64,000 nucleotides of DNA from CALAMD01 sp035301345 (GCA_035301345.1 DATGUM010000011.1:1-64000), one strand, 5' to 3'; shown: positions 27,214 to 35,397, counted from the first letter of the stretch. The notes: a model not told the origin generated them from the sequence alone. Program-made: numbers and translations.

Positions 27214-28223
27214 GAATGATCGCCTCCTCTTCGTTCTAACCTGCTATCTTCTGTTTGGAAATGACAAGCGACAAAATGATTTTCCTCAACTTCTAACATC
27301 TCTGGTTTCTTTTCGCGACAAATATCTTGTGCGTACACACAACGATCAGCAAACGGACAACCTGGTAACTCCGTCATTAAATTAGGCGGCGCCCCCGGAA
27401 CCGTGCGCAGAAGTTCATCACTTTCCGTCTCACTCGTAATTTGTGAATCAAGTAATCCCCACGTATAAGGGTGCAATGGATTACTATGAAGCGACTGGAC
27501 AGGACCTGACTCAACCATATGACCTGCGTACATAACGAGTACGTTGTCACATAGTTCCCATACGACACCTAAGTCGTGCGTAATCATAATAATTGATGTA
27601 TCTATTTCATCTTGTAATTTCTTCATTAATTCTAAAATTTGCGCTTGCACCGTTACGTCAAGTGCTGTCGTCGGTTCATCCGCAATTAGCAATTTCGGAT
27701 TACATGATAAAGCGATTGCGATCATTACACGTTGACGCATACCACCTGAAAATTCATGCGGATACATTTTTAGTCGACGTCTTGCTTCTGGTATACCAAC
27801 AAGTTCAAGCATTTCAACAGCTTTCTCTTGGGCATCTTTTTTCGATAATTGCTGGTGTGTTTGAATTGCTTCCAACAACTGATTACCGACTGTATACACT
27901 GGATTTAAACTCGTCGTCGGATCTTGGAAAATCATCGAAATTTCATTTCCACGAATATCACGCATTTTTCTATTTGAATACTTTAATATATTTTCGCCTT
28001 CAAAAATAATTTCTCCATCGGCAATTTTTCCCGGTGGACTTGGAATTAAACGCATTAAAGCTGTCGCCGTCACACTTTTTCCCGATCCTGATTCACCGAC
28101 GATTCCAAGATTTTCCTTTTTACCTAGTTTAAAACTTATACCATCAACTGCTCGAACTGTTTTCTTTCCAGAACGAAAGTGAACTTTTAAATTATTTACT
28201 TCTAGTAAATGTTCGTCACCCAC
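27210..28223 (-). CDS. dipeptide/oligopeptide ABC transporter ATP-binding protein (DppD/OppD-like)
   Basis: A 337-residue ATPase with Walker A GESGSGKSVTA (near 40), signature FSGGMRQR (near 155), Walker B LLIADEPTTALD (near 178) and the C-terminal CPFADRCVYAQDIC motif. GTG start at 28223 with AAGGAGG 8 bases upstream. Second ATPase of the importer; pairs with the DppF-like product. Confidence 0.93.
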   Translation of the reverse strand: MGDEHLLEVNNLKVHFRSGKKTVRAVDGISFKLGKKENLGIVGESGSGKSVTATALMRLIPSPPGKIADGEIIFEGENILKYSNRKMRDIRGNEISMIFQDPTTSLNPVYTVGNQLLEAIQTHQQLSKKDAQEKAVEMLELVGIPEARRRLKMYPHEFSGGMRQRVMIAIALSCNPKLLIADEPTTALDVTVQAQILELMKKLQDEIDTSIIMITHDLGVVWELCDNVLVMYAGHMVESGPVQSLHSNPLHPYTWGLLDSQITSETESDELLRTVPGAPPNLMTELPGCPFADRCVYAQDICREKKPEMLEVEENHFVACHFQTEDSRLERRGGDHS

Positions 28224-28247
28224 ATTATTTTCCTCCTTCGCCCATAT

Positions 28248-29153
28248 TTATAGTTTCATTTTCGGATCTAAAGCGTCTCTTAATCCGTCACCTAATAAGT
28301 TAATACCTAATACTGAAATCAATATCGCTAACCCTGACACTGTAGCTACGTGAGGGTTTAAAACGAGAAAGTCTTTACCTTCTTTCAACATACTTCCCCA
28401 TGATGCTGTCGGTGGCTGAACGCCTAAACCTAAGAAACTTAAAGCAGCTTCTGAAATAATCGCACCAGCAACACTCATCGTTCCATAAACAATTAATGGA
28501 GCGATACTGTTTGGTAAAATATGTTGGAAAATAATTCTTCCGTGGCGCGCACCAAGTGAACGCGTAACTTCAATAAATTCTTCTTCCTTCACACTTAACA
28601 CTTGCCCCCGAATCACACGAGCAAATCCTGGTATATTTGCAATACCTACAGCTAAAATTACGTTAAATAATCCTTGCCCTAAAACGGTCATTAATGTAAT
28701 CGCTAATAAAATAAATGGAAAAGCAAACAAACCATCCATAAAACGCATAATGACTGAATCAAGCGTTCCTCCGAAGTACCCTGAAACGAGACCTAAAATC
28801 GTTCCAATAATTGCTCCGAATAAAACAGCAGAAACACCAACGATTAAAGAAACACGTGATCCATAAATAAGCCGACTATAAATATCGCGACCGTAGTTAT
28901 CCGTTCCTAAAAGATGTCCTTCACTACCAATTCCGAGTAGTGTTTTCGTTACATCCATTTCATACGGTGGATGTGTTGCAATCCAAGGAGCAAAAATAGC
29001 CGTAATAACCATTAACGCAACAACGAACAAACCAATCGCTGCTAAACGGTTTCGTAATAAACGCATAAATAAATTCGGCGCTTTTTCCATATCATCTTCA
29101 TTATTATTGTTATTTTTATTATTCATACTTTCTGTCGTATCCATTGTAGTCAT
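28248..29153 (-). CDS. dipeptide/oligopeptide ABC transporter permease (DppC/OppC-like)
   Basis: A 301-residue permease with an N-terminal OppC_N segment, about six membrane helices and the EAA loop VTRSLGARHGRIIFQHILPN (near 190). The first ~22 residues form an unusual Asn-rich cytoplasmic tail (NNKNNNNN) encoded by an AAT/AAC repeat at about 29100-29130, a tract prone to slippage. GGAGGG lies 9 bases before the ATG. 3 bases separate it from dppB. Confidence 0.92.
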   Translation of the reverse strand: MTTMDTTESMNNKNNNNNEDDMEKAPNLFMRLLRNRLAAIGLFVVALMVITAIFAPWIATHPPYEMDVTKTLLGIGSEGHLLGTDNYGRDIYSRLIYGSRVSLIVGVSAVLFGAIIGTILGLVSGYFGGTLDSVIMRFMDGLFAFPFILLAITLMTVLGQGLFNVILAVGIANIPGFARVIRGQVLSVKEEEFIEVTRSLGARHGRIIFQHILPNSIAPLIVYGTMSVAGAIISEAALSFLGLGVQPPTASWGSMLKEGKDFLVLNPHVATVSGLAILISVLGINLLGDGLRDALDPKMKL

Positions 29154-29156
29154 CTT

Positions 29157-30116
29157 TTAGGACCCTCCTTTACTCGAATAATCAACGCGTGGATTAACAA
29201 TTTTATATAATATATCGACAATTAAGTTTACGACAACGAAAATAAATGCAATGAATAACACTGTACTTTGCACGACGATGAAGTCTCGTTTTTCAATCGC
29301 ATCGATAATCAATAGACCCATTCCCGGCCAACTGAAAATTGTTTCCGTTAAAACTGCCCCACCTAACATCATTGATACTTGAAGCCCTAACACTGTTAAC
29401 AATGGTGTTAATGCATTTTTAAATGCGTGCTTAACGATAACAATCCATTCACTTAAACCTTTCGCACGTGCCGATTTAATATAGTCTTGCGAAACGACTT
29501 CAAGCATACTCGAACGTGTAATTCGTGCAAATTCTGCCATCGGAATCGTCGCTAACGTAATACTCGGTAAAATTAAATGCTTTAAAAAAGGAACAATTCC
29601 ATCATTCATTGAACCCATTCCCGTCGCTGGAAACCATCCTAAATTAACACTGAAGTATAGAACGAGCATAACTCCGAGCCAAAACACTGGCATAGATACT
29701 CCTACTAAAGAAACGAGCATAACGAAGTAATCAATTAATGAGTTGTGACGCGATGCAGAAATAATCCCTGCAGGTACTCCAACTAAAAAAGCAATTAACA
29801 AAGCACTCGCCGCTAAAATAACTGTGTTCGGAAAACGGTCCATAATAATATCGACGATTGGTCGATTGTAAGTAATTGACGTTCCAAAATCACCTTTAAG
29901 TATGTCTCCAACGTAAGTTGTAAACTGTTTAACAAGCGGTTCATTAAGACCTAACTGCTCTGTTAACGCTTCCACATCGTCCACACTTGCTTGAGGCCCG
30001 AGCATAACTGCCGCCGGATCACCTGGTATCATACGCGTAATTAAAAAGACAATTACTGCAACAATAAGCAATGTAGGAATCATGTTTAAAAATCTTGATA
30101 GTATAAATTTTCCCAA
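29157..30116 (-). CDS. dipeptide/oligopeptide ABC transporter permease (DppB/OppB-like)
   Basis: A 319-residue permease with MIPTLLIVAVIVFLITRMIPGDP at the N-terminus, about six membrane helices and the EAA loop SARAKGLSEWIVIVKHAFKNAL (near 205). TTG start at 30116, GGAGG 7 bases upstream. First gene of the minus-strand operon dppB-C-D-F-DUF1177, transcribed away from the binding-protein gene across a 246-base regulatory region. Confidence 0.92.
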   Translation of the reverse strand: MGKFILSRFLNMIPTLLIVAVIVFLITRMIPGDPAAVMLGPQASVDDVEALTEQLGLNEPLVKQFTTYVGDILKGDFGTSITYNRPIVDIIMDRFPNTVILAASALLIAFLVGVPAGIISASRHNSLIDYFVMLVSLVGVSMPVFWLGVMLVLYFSVNLGWFPATGMGSMNDGIVPFLKHLILPSITLATIPMAEFARITRSSMLEVVSQDYIKSARAKGLSEWIVIVKHAFKNALTPLLTVLGLQVSMMLGGAVLTETIFSWPGMGLLIIDAIEKRDFIVVQSTVLFIAFIFVVVNLIVDILYKIVNPRVDYSSKGGS

Positions 30117-30131
30117 TTTTAAGCCTCCTTT

Positions 30132-30150
30132 TGATTCAATATACGAATCA
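30132..30150. promoter_or_regulatory. palindromic operator-like site upstream of dppB
   Basis: Perfect inverted repeat TGATTC (30132-30137), 7-base spacer AATATAC, GAATCA (30145-30150). It lies directly upstream of the dppB ribosome site and matches the site in front of the divergent lipoprotein gene. Likely bound by a dimeric regulator that is not evident in the window. Confidence 0.65.
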
Positions 30151-30254
30151 GTGAATACATATAAGAAATTAAAAGTTATTTTATCACTCCTTTTTACGTT
30201 TGTAAATATAAAGTTCGGAAAGAGCAGACTTATCTAAAAAATTAAAATTATTAT

Positions 30255-30270
30255 AAAAAAACGTTTACAT
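30255..30270. promoter_or_regulatory. cre-like sequence (weak) upstream of the lipoprotein gene
   Basis: AAAACGTTTACAT within 30255-30270 matches the right half and CG centre of the CcpA site but lacks the TG of the left half (two mismatches), so catabolite control is only possible. Confidence 0.3.
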
Positions 30271-30298
30271 TTCATACAGACGTGTGCTATTTTATAAT
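30271..30298 (+). promoter_or_regulatory. probable promoter of the peptide-binding lipoprotein gene
   Basis: Consensus TATAAT at 30293-30298 with TTCATA 16 bases upstream (30271-30276). Predicted start near 30305, which puts both operator-like sites 30305-30321 and 30323-30343 inside the leader, a roadblock or initiation-block arrangement. Confidence 0.55.
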
Positions 30299-30304
30299 CA
30301 GATA

Positions 30305-30343
30305 GTTTCGATATACGATTAATTGATTCAATATATGAATCAA
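30305..30343. promoter_or_regulatory. tandem operator-like palindromes in front of the lipoprotein gene
   Basis: Site one, 30323-30343: TTGATTC, spacer AATATAT, GAATCAA, perfect 7-bp arms. Site two, 30305-30321, matches 13 of 17 positions of the same pattern; centres are 20 bases apart, about two helical turns. Same core as the site upstream of dppB. Confidence 0.65.
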
Positions 30344-30362
30344 ACAACAGGAGGGTACTTTA

Positions 30363-31976
30363 ATGAAAACGAGTTACAAAAAGTATTTATTTTCAATTTT
30401 TGCACTATTCCTAGTTTTAGCACTAGCTGCTTGTTCAGGTAGTGACGATTCAGCAAATGATGATGGCGAATCATCTGATGCAGAATCAGGAGAAGCACAA
30501 GACGGCGGAACACTGAACATCGGTTTAGTCGCTAACCCGAAAACTCTTGATCCCGTTCTTTATACAGGAATCTACGAGTCACAAATTATGGGTTCTGTTT
30601 TAGATACATTAGTTGAGTACAAAAGTGACTTTTCAGATTTCCAACCAGGATTAGCAGAAGACTGGGAGGTTTCAGATGATTTATTAGAATATACGTTCAC
30701 ATTGCGTGAAGACGCTTACTTCCACCCTGGTGAACACCAAGACGGAAGACAAGTAACAGCTGAGGACGTAAAGTATAGTATTGAACGTTCTTCAGAAGAA
30801 TCTGTTATGGATCGTATTACAGATGTTAAAGAAGTAGAAGTTGTCGATGAATTTACAGCTAAAATTATTTTAGATGAACCAAACGCAACATTAATGGCAA
30901 TGTTAACAGATACAGGAAATGGTATTGTGCCAGAAGAAGAAGTTGAAGGACAAGGGGATAGCTTCAGTACGAACATTATCGGTTCAGGTCCTTTCAAAAT
31001 TGTTGATTGGCAAGATGACCAACAAGTATCACTTGAGCGTCACGATGATTACTGGGGAGATACACCTCATTTAGACGGTGTTAACTTCAAAATCATTTCT
31101 GATCCGAATATGATGGCTAACTCATTACGTTCTGGAGATATCGATCTCGCAACTGACGTTAAAGGGCAAAACAGAGAAGTTATTGAGCAAGAAGATAGCT
31201 TAGAATTAGCGTCTATTCCAGCACTTTCAATCTCTTATTTAGATTTAAATAACGTTCAAGGGCCGACAGCAGATGTTGACGTACGTCGTGCGATTTATAT
31301 GGCGACAGATATTGAAGAAATTGTTTCAGGAGCAAACCAATACGGTGGTGCAGTGCCTTCATACTTACCAGTTCCAACAGGTTCATGGGGATATGATGAG
31401 TCACTTGAAGAACTCGTACCTGAATACAACCCTGAAGAAGCAAAAGAATTATTAGCTGAAGCAGGCTATGAAGACGGTTTTGAAACAGAAATTGTAATTT
31501 CTGAAGCGCGTGTACCACATGCGACTATTTTCCAAAACCAAATGAAAGAAAACTTAAATATTGATGTTGAAATTAATGTCGTTGAGTGGGGTACTTACAG
31601 TGATACAGTTTCTAAAAACGAAGCTCCTATGTCAATGGGAAGCTGGAACTGGTATCCAGACCCGTACTTCTTCTTAAACCAGCTTTACCACTCTAACCAA
31701 GTCGGTTCTTTAGGTAACGGTAAAGGATTTGAAAATGAAGAAGTTGATAAATTATTAGACCAAGCGAAATCAGAAACAGCCGACCAAGATGAAAGAACAG
31801 AGCTTTACCACGAAGCGATGGAAATTATCTTAGAAGAAGTTCCAAGAATTGAGTTAGATGTTCAAGAGAACGCAGCAGGAATTGACAACAAAGTTCAAGG
31901 ATTCGAAGTTTCAGCAAACCCTGGAACATTAACGATTGTTGATTCACAAGGTACAAACGTTTGGCTTGATGAATAA
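30363..31976 (+). CDS. peptide ABC transporter substrate-binding lipoprotein (family 5, DppE/OppA-like)
   Basis: A 537-residue extracellular lipoprotein: signal peptide residues 1-23 with lipobox LAAC (Cys24), a Ser/Asp/Glu-rich linker, then an SBP_bac_5 domain (TLNIGLVANPKTLDPV onward). Strongly acidic overall. GAGGG is 8 bases before the ATG. It is divergent from dppBCDF and supplies the binding protein for that importer; a strong terminator follows. The peptide specificity cannot be read from sequence. Confidence 0.93.
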   Translation: MKTSYKKYLFSIFALFLVLALAACSGSDDSANDDGESSDAESGEAQDGGTLNIGLVANPKTLDPVLYTGIYESQIMGSVLDTLVEYKSDFSDFQPGLAEDWEVSDDLLEYTFTLREDAYFHPGEHQDGRQVTAEDVKYSIERSSEESVMDRITDVKEVEVVDEFTAKIILDEPNATLMAMLTDTGNGIVPEEEVEGQGDSFSTNIIGSGPFKIVDWQDDQQVSLERHDDYWGDTPHLDGVNFKIISDPNMMANSLRSGDIDLATDVKGQNREVIEQEDSLELASIPALSISYLDLNNVQGPTADVDVRRAIYMATDIEEIVSGANQYGGAVPSYLPVPTGSWGYDESLEELVPEYNPEEAKELLAEAGYEDGFETEIVISEARVPHATIFQNQMKENLNIDVEINVVEWGTYSDTVSKNEAPMSMGSWNWYPDPYFFLNQLYHSNQVGSLGNGKGFENEEVDKLLDQAKSETADQDERTELYHEAMEIILEEVPRIELDVQENAAGIDNKVQGFEVSANPGTLTIVDSQGTNVWLDE

Positions 31977-32014
31977 AATTTGTTTCCCCCTTTTTTTAAT
32001 AGATAAATAGATAA

Positions 32015-32050
32015 GAAGTAGGCGATATACTGCCTACTTCTTCTTTTTTT
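32015..32050 (+). terminator. intrinsic terminator after the lipoprotein gene
   Basis: Perfect 9-bp arms GAAGTAGGC and GCCTACTTC (32015-32023, 32032-32040) followed by TTCTTTTTTT; aroM starts 25 bases later and may be expressed by read-through. Confidence 0.85.
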
Positions 32051-32074
32051 AAACAAACGAAATGAGGCTATTAA

Positions 32075-32749
32075 ATGAACAAACAAATAGGTGTCATTAC
32101 TATCGGACAATCACCTCGAACAGATATTATGTCAGAAATGACGACACACTTTGCGGAAGACGTAACATTTATTGAAAAAGGCGTACTTGACCATAAGAGT
32201 TCAAGCGAAATCGCTCGTTTAGCACCGGGTACAAATGATACGTTACTCGTCTCTCGATTAACAGATGGAACAGAAGTTCATATGGGCAAAGAAAAAATTA
32301 TCCCAATCATTCAACAATTAATTGACGCATTAAATGAAGAAGCAGTCGATCTCATTATTATTGCTTGTACAGGTAGCTTTCCAACGTTTAAAAGTGATAA
32401 GCAAATTATTTACCCAGACTATTTATTAAATCATCTCGTAAAAGGTATCTTCATCGATGGAACACTCGGTGTTATCGTACCGAATGATAACCAGCAAGAA
32501 ATGATCGCACAAAAGTGGGGCAAAGAGGATTTTACAACGATTACGCACACAGTAAGCCCTTATACGTATTCAGAAACAGCTCTCATTGAATCTGTTAAAC
32601 ATCTAAATGATACAGACGTAAAAGCGATTGTTTTAGATTGCTTTGGTTACAATCAGTCGATGAAACATGTTGCACAAACATATACGAAAAAACCGATCAT
32701 ATTATCACGTCAATTAATTTATCAGACGATTGCGGGAATTATCAATTAA
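32075..32749 (+). CDS. AroM family protein (Asp/Glu/hydantoin racemase-like fold)
   Basis: A 224-residue protein beginning MNKQIGVITIGQSPRTDI, the AroM family signature. Function of AroM is unknown; in E. coli aroM sits beside aroL. Two cysteines lie in segments that resemble the catalytic positions of the Asp/Glu/hydantoin racemase superfamily: IIACTGSFP (Cys98) and VLDCFGYNQ (Cys189). It follows the lipoprotein gene in the same direction, and lies in the same block as DUF1177, so a role in metabolising the imported substrate, perhaps as a racemase or epimerase, is inferred. GAGG lies 8 bases before the ATG. Confidence 0.85.
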   Translation: MNKQIGVITIGQSPRTDIMSEMTTHFAEDVTFIEKGVLDHKSSSEIARLAPGTNDTLLVSRLTDGTEVHMGKEKIIPIIQQLIDALNEEAVDLIIIACTGSFPTFKSDKQIIYPDYLLNHLVKGIFIDGTLGVIVPNDNQQEMIAQKWGKEDFTTITHTVSPYTYSETALIESVKHLNDTDVKAIVLDCFGYNQSMKHVAQTYTKKPIILSRQLIYQTIAGIIN

Positions 32750-32764
32750 TGATAGAAACCATAT

Positions 32765-32809
32765 GACAGATAGATGATAAAGATGATATACTAGCCTTAA
32801 TCATCTGTC
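32765..32809 (+). terminator. weak hairpin after aroM
   Basis: Imperfect inverted repeat with GACAGAT and ATCTGTC ends (32765-32771, 32803-32809) and internal pairs; no T-run follows, so termination is doubtful. Confidence 0.3.
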
Positions 32810-32969
32810 CGTTTATAAATCTAACGATTGGATGCTCCGGACGATTATTTTAAAATGATTAAATAACATAGTTATAAAAATAGAAGGAACACATTCTTTT
32901 TTTATGTTTTTTTATTCATATTTAACGTAACGATTGATGTAAATTTTTATGGAGGTAGTTGATAGTGTT

Positions 32970-34238
32970 ATGCAAGTAGCGAATGAAGAATTTCAAACGG
33001 TGCATGTAGAAGACATCTTGATCGCCAACCAATTGCTAAAAGATGTTGTCGTACACACCCCATTACAACTTAATAGACGATTGTCGGAATTGTATGAATG
33101 TAACGTATATATTAAGCGCGAAGACTTACAACACGTTCGTTCATTCAAATTGCGTGGTGCATTTTATAAAATTAAACGCATCGAAAAAGAAGCAAAAGAG
33201 CAAGGCATTGTCTGTGCAAGTGCAGGAAACCATGCGCAAGGTGTGGCATATTCTTGTGCTCATTTAGGAATTAAAGGGAAAATATTTATGCCTCAAACGA
33301 CACCGAAACAAAAAATCAGCCAAGTAAAAATGTTCGGTAAAGAATTTGTTGAAGTTGTTCTCGTCGGTGACTCATTCGATGATTCATTTGAAGAAGCGAT
33401 GAAATATACGAAAGAAAACAATCGTATTTTCATTCATCCGTTCAATGACCCTGATATTATTGCTGGGCAAGGAACGACAGCTGTTGAAATGATGAACGAT
33501 ATTGAAGAAGAAGTTGATTTCGTTTTTGGTAGTATCGGTGGCGGCGGTCTCATGTCCGGCGTAAGTACGTATATCAAAAATCTATTCCCTCATACACAAA
33601 TGATCGGTGTTGAACCTAAAGGCGCTTCAAGTATGAAAAAAGCTTTTGACAAGAAAAAGACGACTCCTTTAGATGAAATGGATAAATTTGTAGACGGTGC
33701 AGCTGTTCAATGTGTCGGTGACTTAACGTACGATTTATGCCGTAAATATGTCAGTGATATTATCTCTGTTCCTGAAGGTAAAGTATGTACGTCGATTTTA
33801 GACTTATATAACCAACATGCAATTATTGCTGAACCTGCAGGCGCATTAGCAATTGCAGCACTTGATTATTATAAGGAAGAAATTAAAGGTAAATCAGTTG
33901 TCTGTATCATAAGTGGTGGAAACAATGACATCGGTCGTATGCAAGAAATTAAAGAGAGATCACTCATTCATGAAGGACTCCTTTATTACTTTATTGTTGA
34001 TTTCCCACAAAGAGCAGGCGCATTAAGAGAGTTTTTAGATAACGTCTTAGGTCCAAATGATGACATTACGACGTTCGAATATACGAAGAAAAATAACAAA
34101 GAAAACGGGCCTGGTGTCGTCGGTATCGAAATTAAACGAAAAGAAGATTATGACGGTTTAGTGAGACGAATGGATGAACTCGGCTTTCCGTTTAAAGAAA
34201 TAAATAAAGATAGTTCACTATTTGATTTACTCGTATAA
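32970..34238 (+). CDS. ilvA: threonine dehydratase (IlvA, single ACT-like regulatory domain)
   Basis: PLP enzyme converting threonine to 2-oxobutyrate and ammonia. The 422-residue product has the PLP lysine in SFKLRGA (Lys60), the phosphate loop SIGGGGL (near 185), SGGNND (near 310) and one C-terminal ACT-like domain (about 325-410), the short biosynthetic form as in B. subtilis. I chose the ATG at 32970, 13 bases after GGAGGT, since an upstream ATG at 32949 has no ribosome site; the spacing is long. It is not beside other ilv genes; it follows aroM after a 220-base gap and belongs to the accessory block. Confidence 0.9.
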   Translation: MQVANEEFQTVHVEDILIANQLLKDVVVHTPLQLNRRLSELYECNVYIKREDLQHVRSFKLRGAFYKIKRIEKEAKEQGIVCASAGNHAQGVAYSCAHLGIKGKIFMPQTTPKQKISQVKMFGKEFVEVVLVGDSFDDSFEEAMKYTKENNRIFIHPFNDPDIIAGQGTTAVEMMNDIEEEVDFVFGSIGGGGLMSGVSTYIKNLFPHTQMIGVEPKGASSMKKAFDKKKTTPLDEMDKFVDGAAVQCVGDLTYDLCRKYVSDIISVPEGKVCTSILDLYNQHAIIAEPAGALAIAALDYYKEEIKGKSVVCIISGGNNDIGRMQEIKERSLIHEGLLYYFIVDFPQRAGALREFLDNVLGPNDDITTFEYTKKNNKENGPGVVGIEIKRKEDYDGLVRRMDELGFPFKEINKDSSLFDLLV

Positions 34239-34279
34239 TTTTAATAAAAGTGACGGAGCTATCACTCCGTTCTCAACGA

Positions 34280-34328
34280 AAAAGCCAAAGAATCTTTTAC
34301 GATAAATAAAAGTTCTTCGGCTTTTTTA
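34280..34328. terminator. bidirectional terminator between ilvA and the HprK-like gene
   Basis: Long inverted repeat AAAAGCC...TTTTA pairing with TAAAAG...GGCTTTT (34280-34325), T-rich on both sides; serves convergent genes. A second small hairpin (ACGGAG/CTCCGT, about 34253-34270) lies before it without a T-run. Confidence 0.8.
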
Positions 34329-34342
34329 TGTTTCTATACTAT

Positions 34343-35263
34343 TTAATCCTTACTTTTCTCTTCTAAACGTTCCATAAACTCATCAGCAGCACTATATCCT
34401 TGTTTTTTCAAATACCAATTGTTCGCTGCAGCTTCAATAAGTCCAGCAACATCTCTACCCGCTTGTAATTGAATTTGAATATGTGGCACAGACACACCTA
34501 AATATTCATTGTACTTTGACTCTATTTCTAAATCATTATTAATAGAATCTGGTTCCCACTCGATTAACTCAATATCGAGAGACACACGCGTCTCATCTTG
34601 AAATGCTTTCCGTCCATATTGACGAACGACGTTTAAGAGTCCGATACTACGAAGGGCAATAAACTCCTTATTCATCCCATTATGCGTAGCTAAAATCGTT
34701 TGTGGACTCAATTTTTTTATGACAACGATATCATCTGCAACTAAACGATGTCCACGTCCAATCAACGTATGAGCTGTTTCACTTTTACCGATACCTGACT
34801 TTCCGCGTAATAAAATACCTATCCCGAATACGTTTATACAAACGCCGTGAATAGCAATTTCTGGTGCTAAGCGATTAATCATATACGCATTTAATTTCCC
34901 GGTAAATTCGTAGTTTGATGCCGACGTTCGTAATAAAGGGATGTTTTCTTGATTACAATATTTCGTTAAATATTTTAAACCTTGTTGTTCGTCTGTCACG
35001 ATAATACAAGGTGGTTCATATTTGACAACGTTTCCAACGCGAAGCGCACGCTCTTCTTCGGTTAATGTGTGTAAGTAATAAATCTCATCTTCACTTAATA
35101 CTTGTATATGTTGTTTAGGTAGAAAATCAAAGTAATCGATTAGTTCTAACCCTGGTCTTCTCGCTTGTGACTTAACAATTTTTTGATGTAGTTGATCTTC
35201 AGCAGCTAATACTTCTAAAGAAAATCTTTCAACTAATCCTTCCACTGTTATCGATTTTTCCAT
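34343..35263 (-). CDS. HPr kinase/phosphorylase-like protein (divergent HprK homologue)
   Basis: A 306-residue homologue of HprK, the bifunctional kinase/phosphorylase acting on Ser46 of HPr. Features: N-terminal HprK domain (1-130), IHG with the catalytic-type His139, Walker A GKSGIGKS (154-161) and ADD (Asp177-178). The second family signature, usually E-I-R-G-L-G-I-I-N, reads ALRSIGLLN here (203-211), replacing the Glu and first Gly. That and the location away from lgt suggest a second, specialised copy; whether it still acts on HPr or Crh is unknown. ATG at 35263 behind GGAGTG. Confidence 0.85.
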   Translation of the reverse strand: MEKSITVEGLVERFSLEVLAAEDQLHQKIVKSQARRPGLELIDYFDFLPKQHIQVLSEDEIYYLHTLTEEERALRVGNVVKYEPPCIIVTDEQQGLKYLTKYCNQENIPLLRTSASNYEFTGKLNAYMINRLAPEIAIHGVCINVFGIGILLRGKSGIGKSETAHTLIGRGHRLVADDIVVIKKLSPQTILATHNGMNKEFIALRSIGLLNVVRQYGRKAFQDETRVSLDIELIEWEPDSINNDLEIESKYNEYLGVSVPHIQIQLQAGRDVAGLIEAAANNWYLKKQGYSAADEFMERLEEKSKD

Positions 35264-35351
35264 TTTGCACACTCCATTTTTAAATGCTTTCTACTAGCAT
35301 ATACCGATTACGTACAATAGCCAACTAATTTCATTATTTTTTTATCATAAT

Positions 35352-35383
35352 AAAAAAACCTCTTATCAACAATTGATAAGAGG
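35352..35383 (-). terminator. intrinsic terminator of the SRP RNA gene
   Basis: Perfect 11-bp arms CCTCTTATCAA and TTGATAAGAGG (35359-35369, 35373-35383) followed by seven T on the minus strand. Confidence 0.88.
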
Positions 35384-35397
35384 ATAATTATACGAAT

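Noticed and set aside
29100..29130. Asn-codon repeat at the dppC N-terminus as a possible phase-variation tract
   Set aside because: The repeats are imperfect AAT/AAC triplets, so slippage would keep the frame; only noted in the gene entry.
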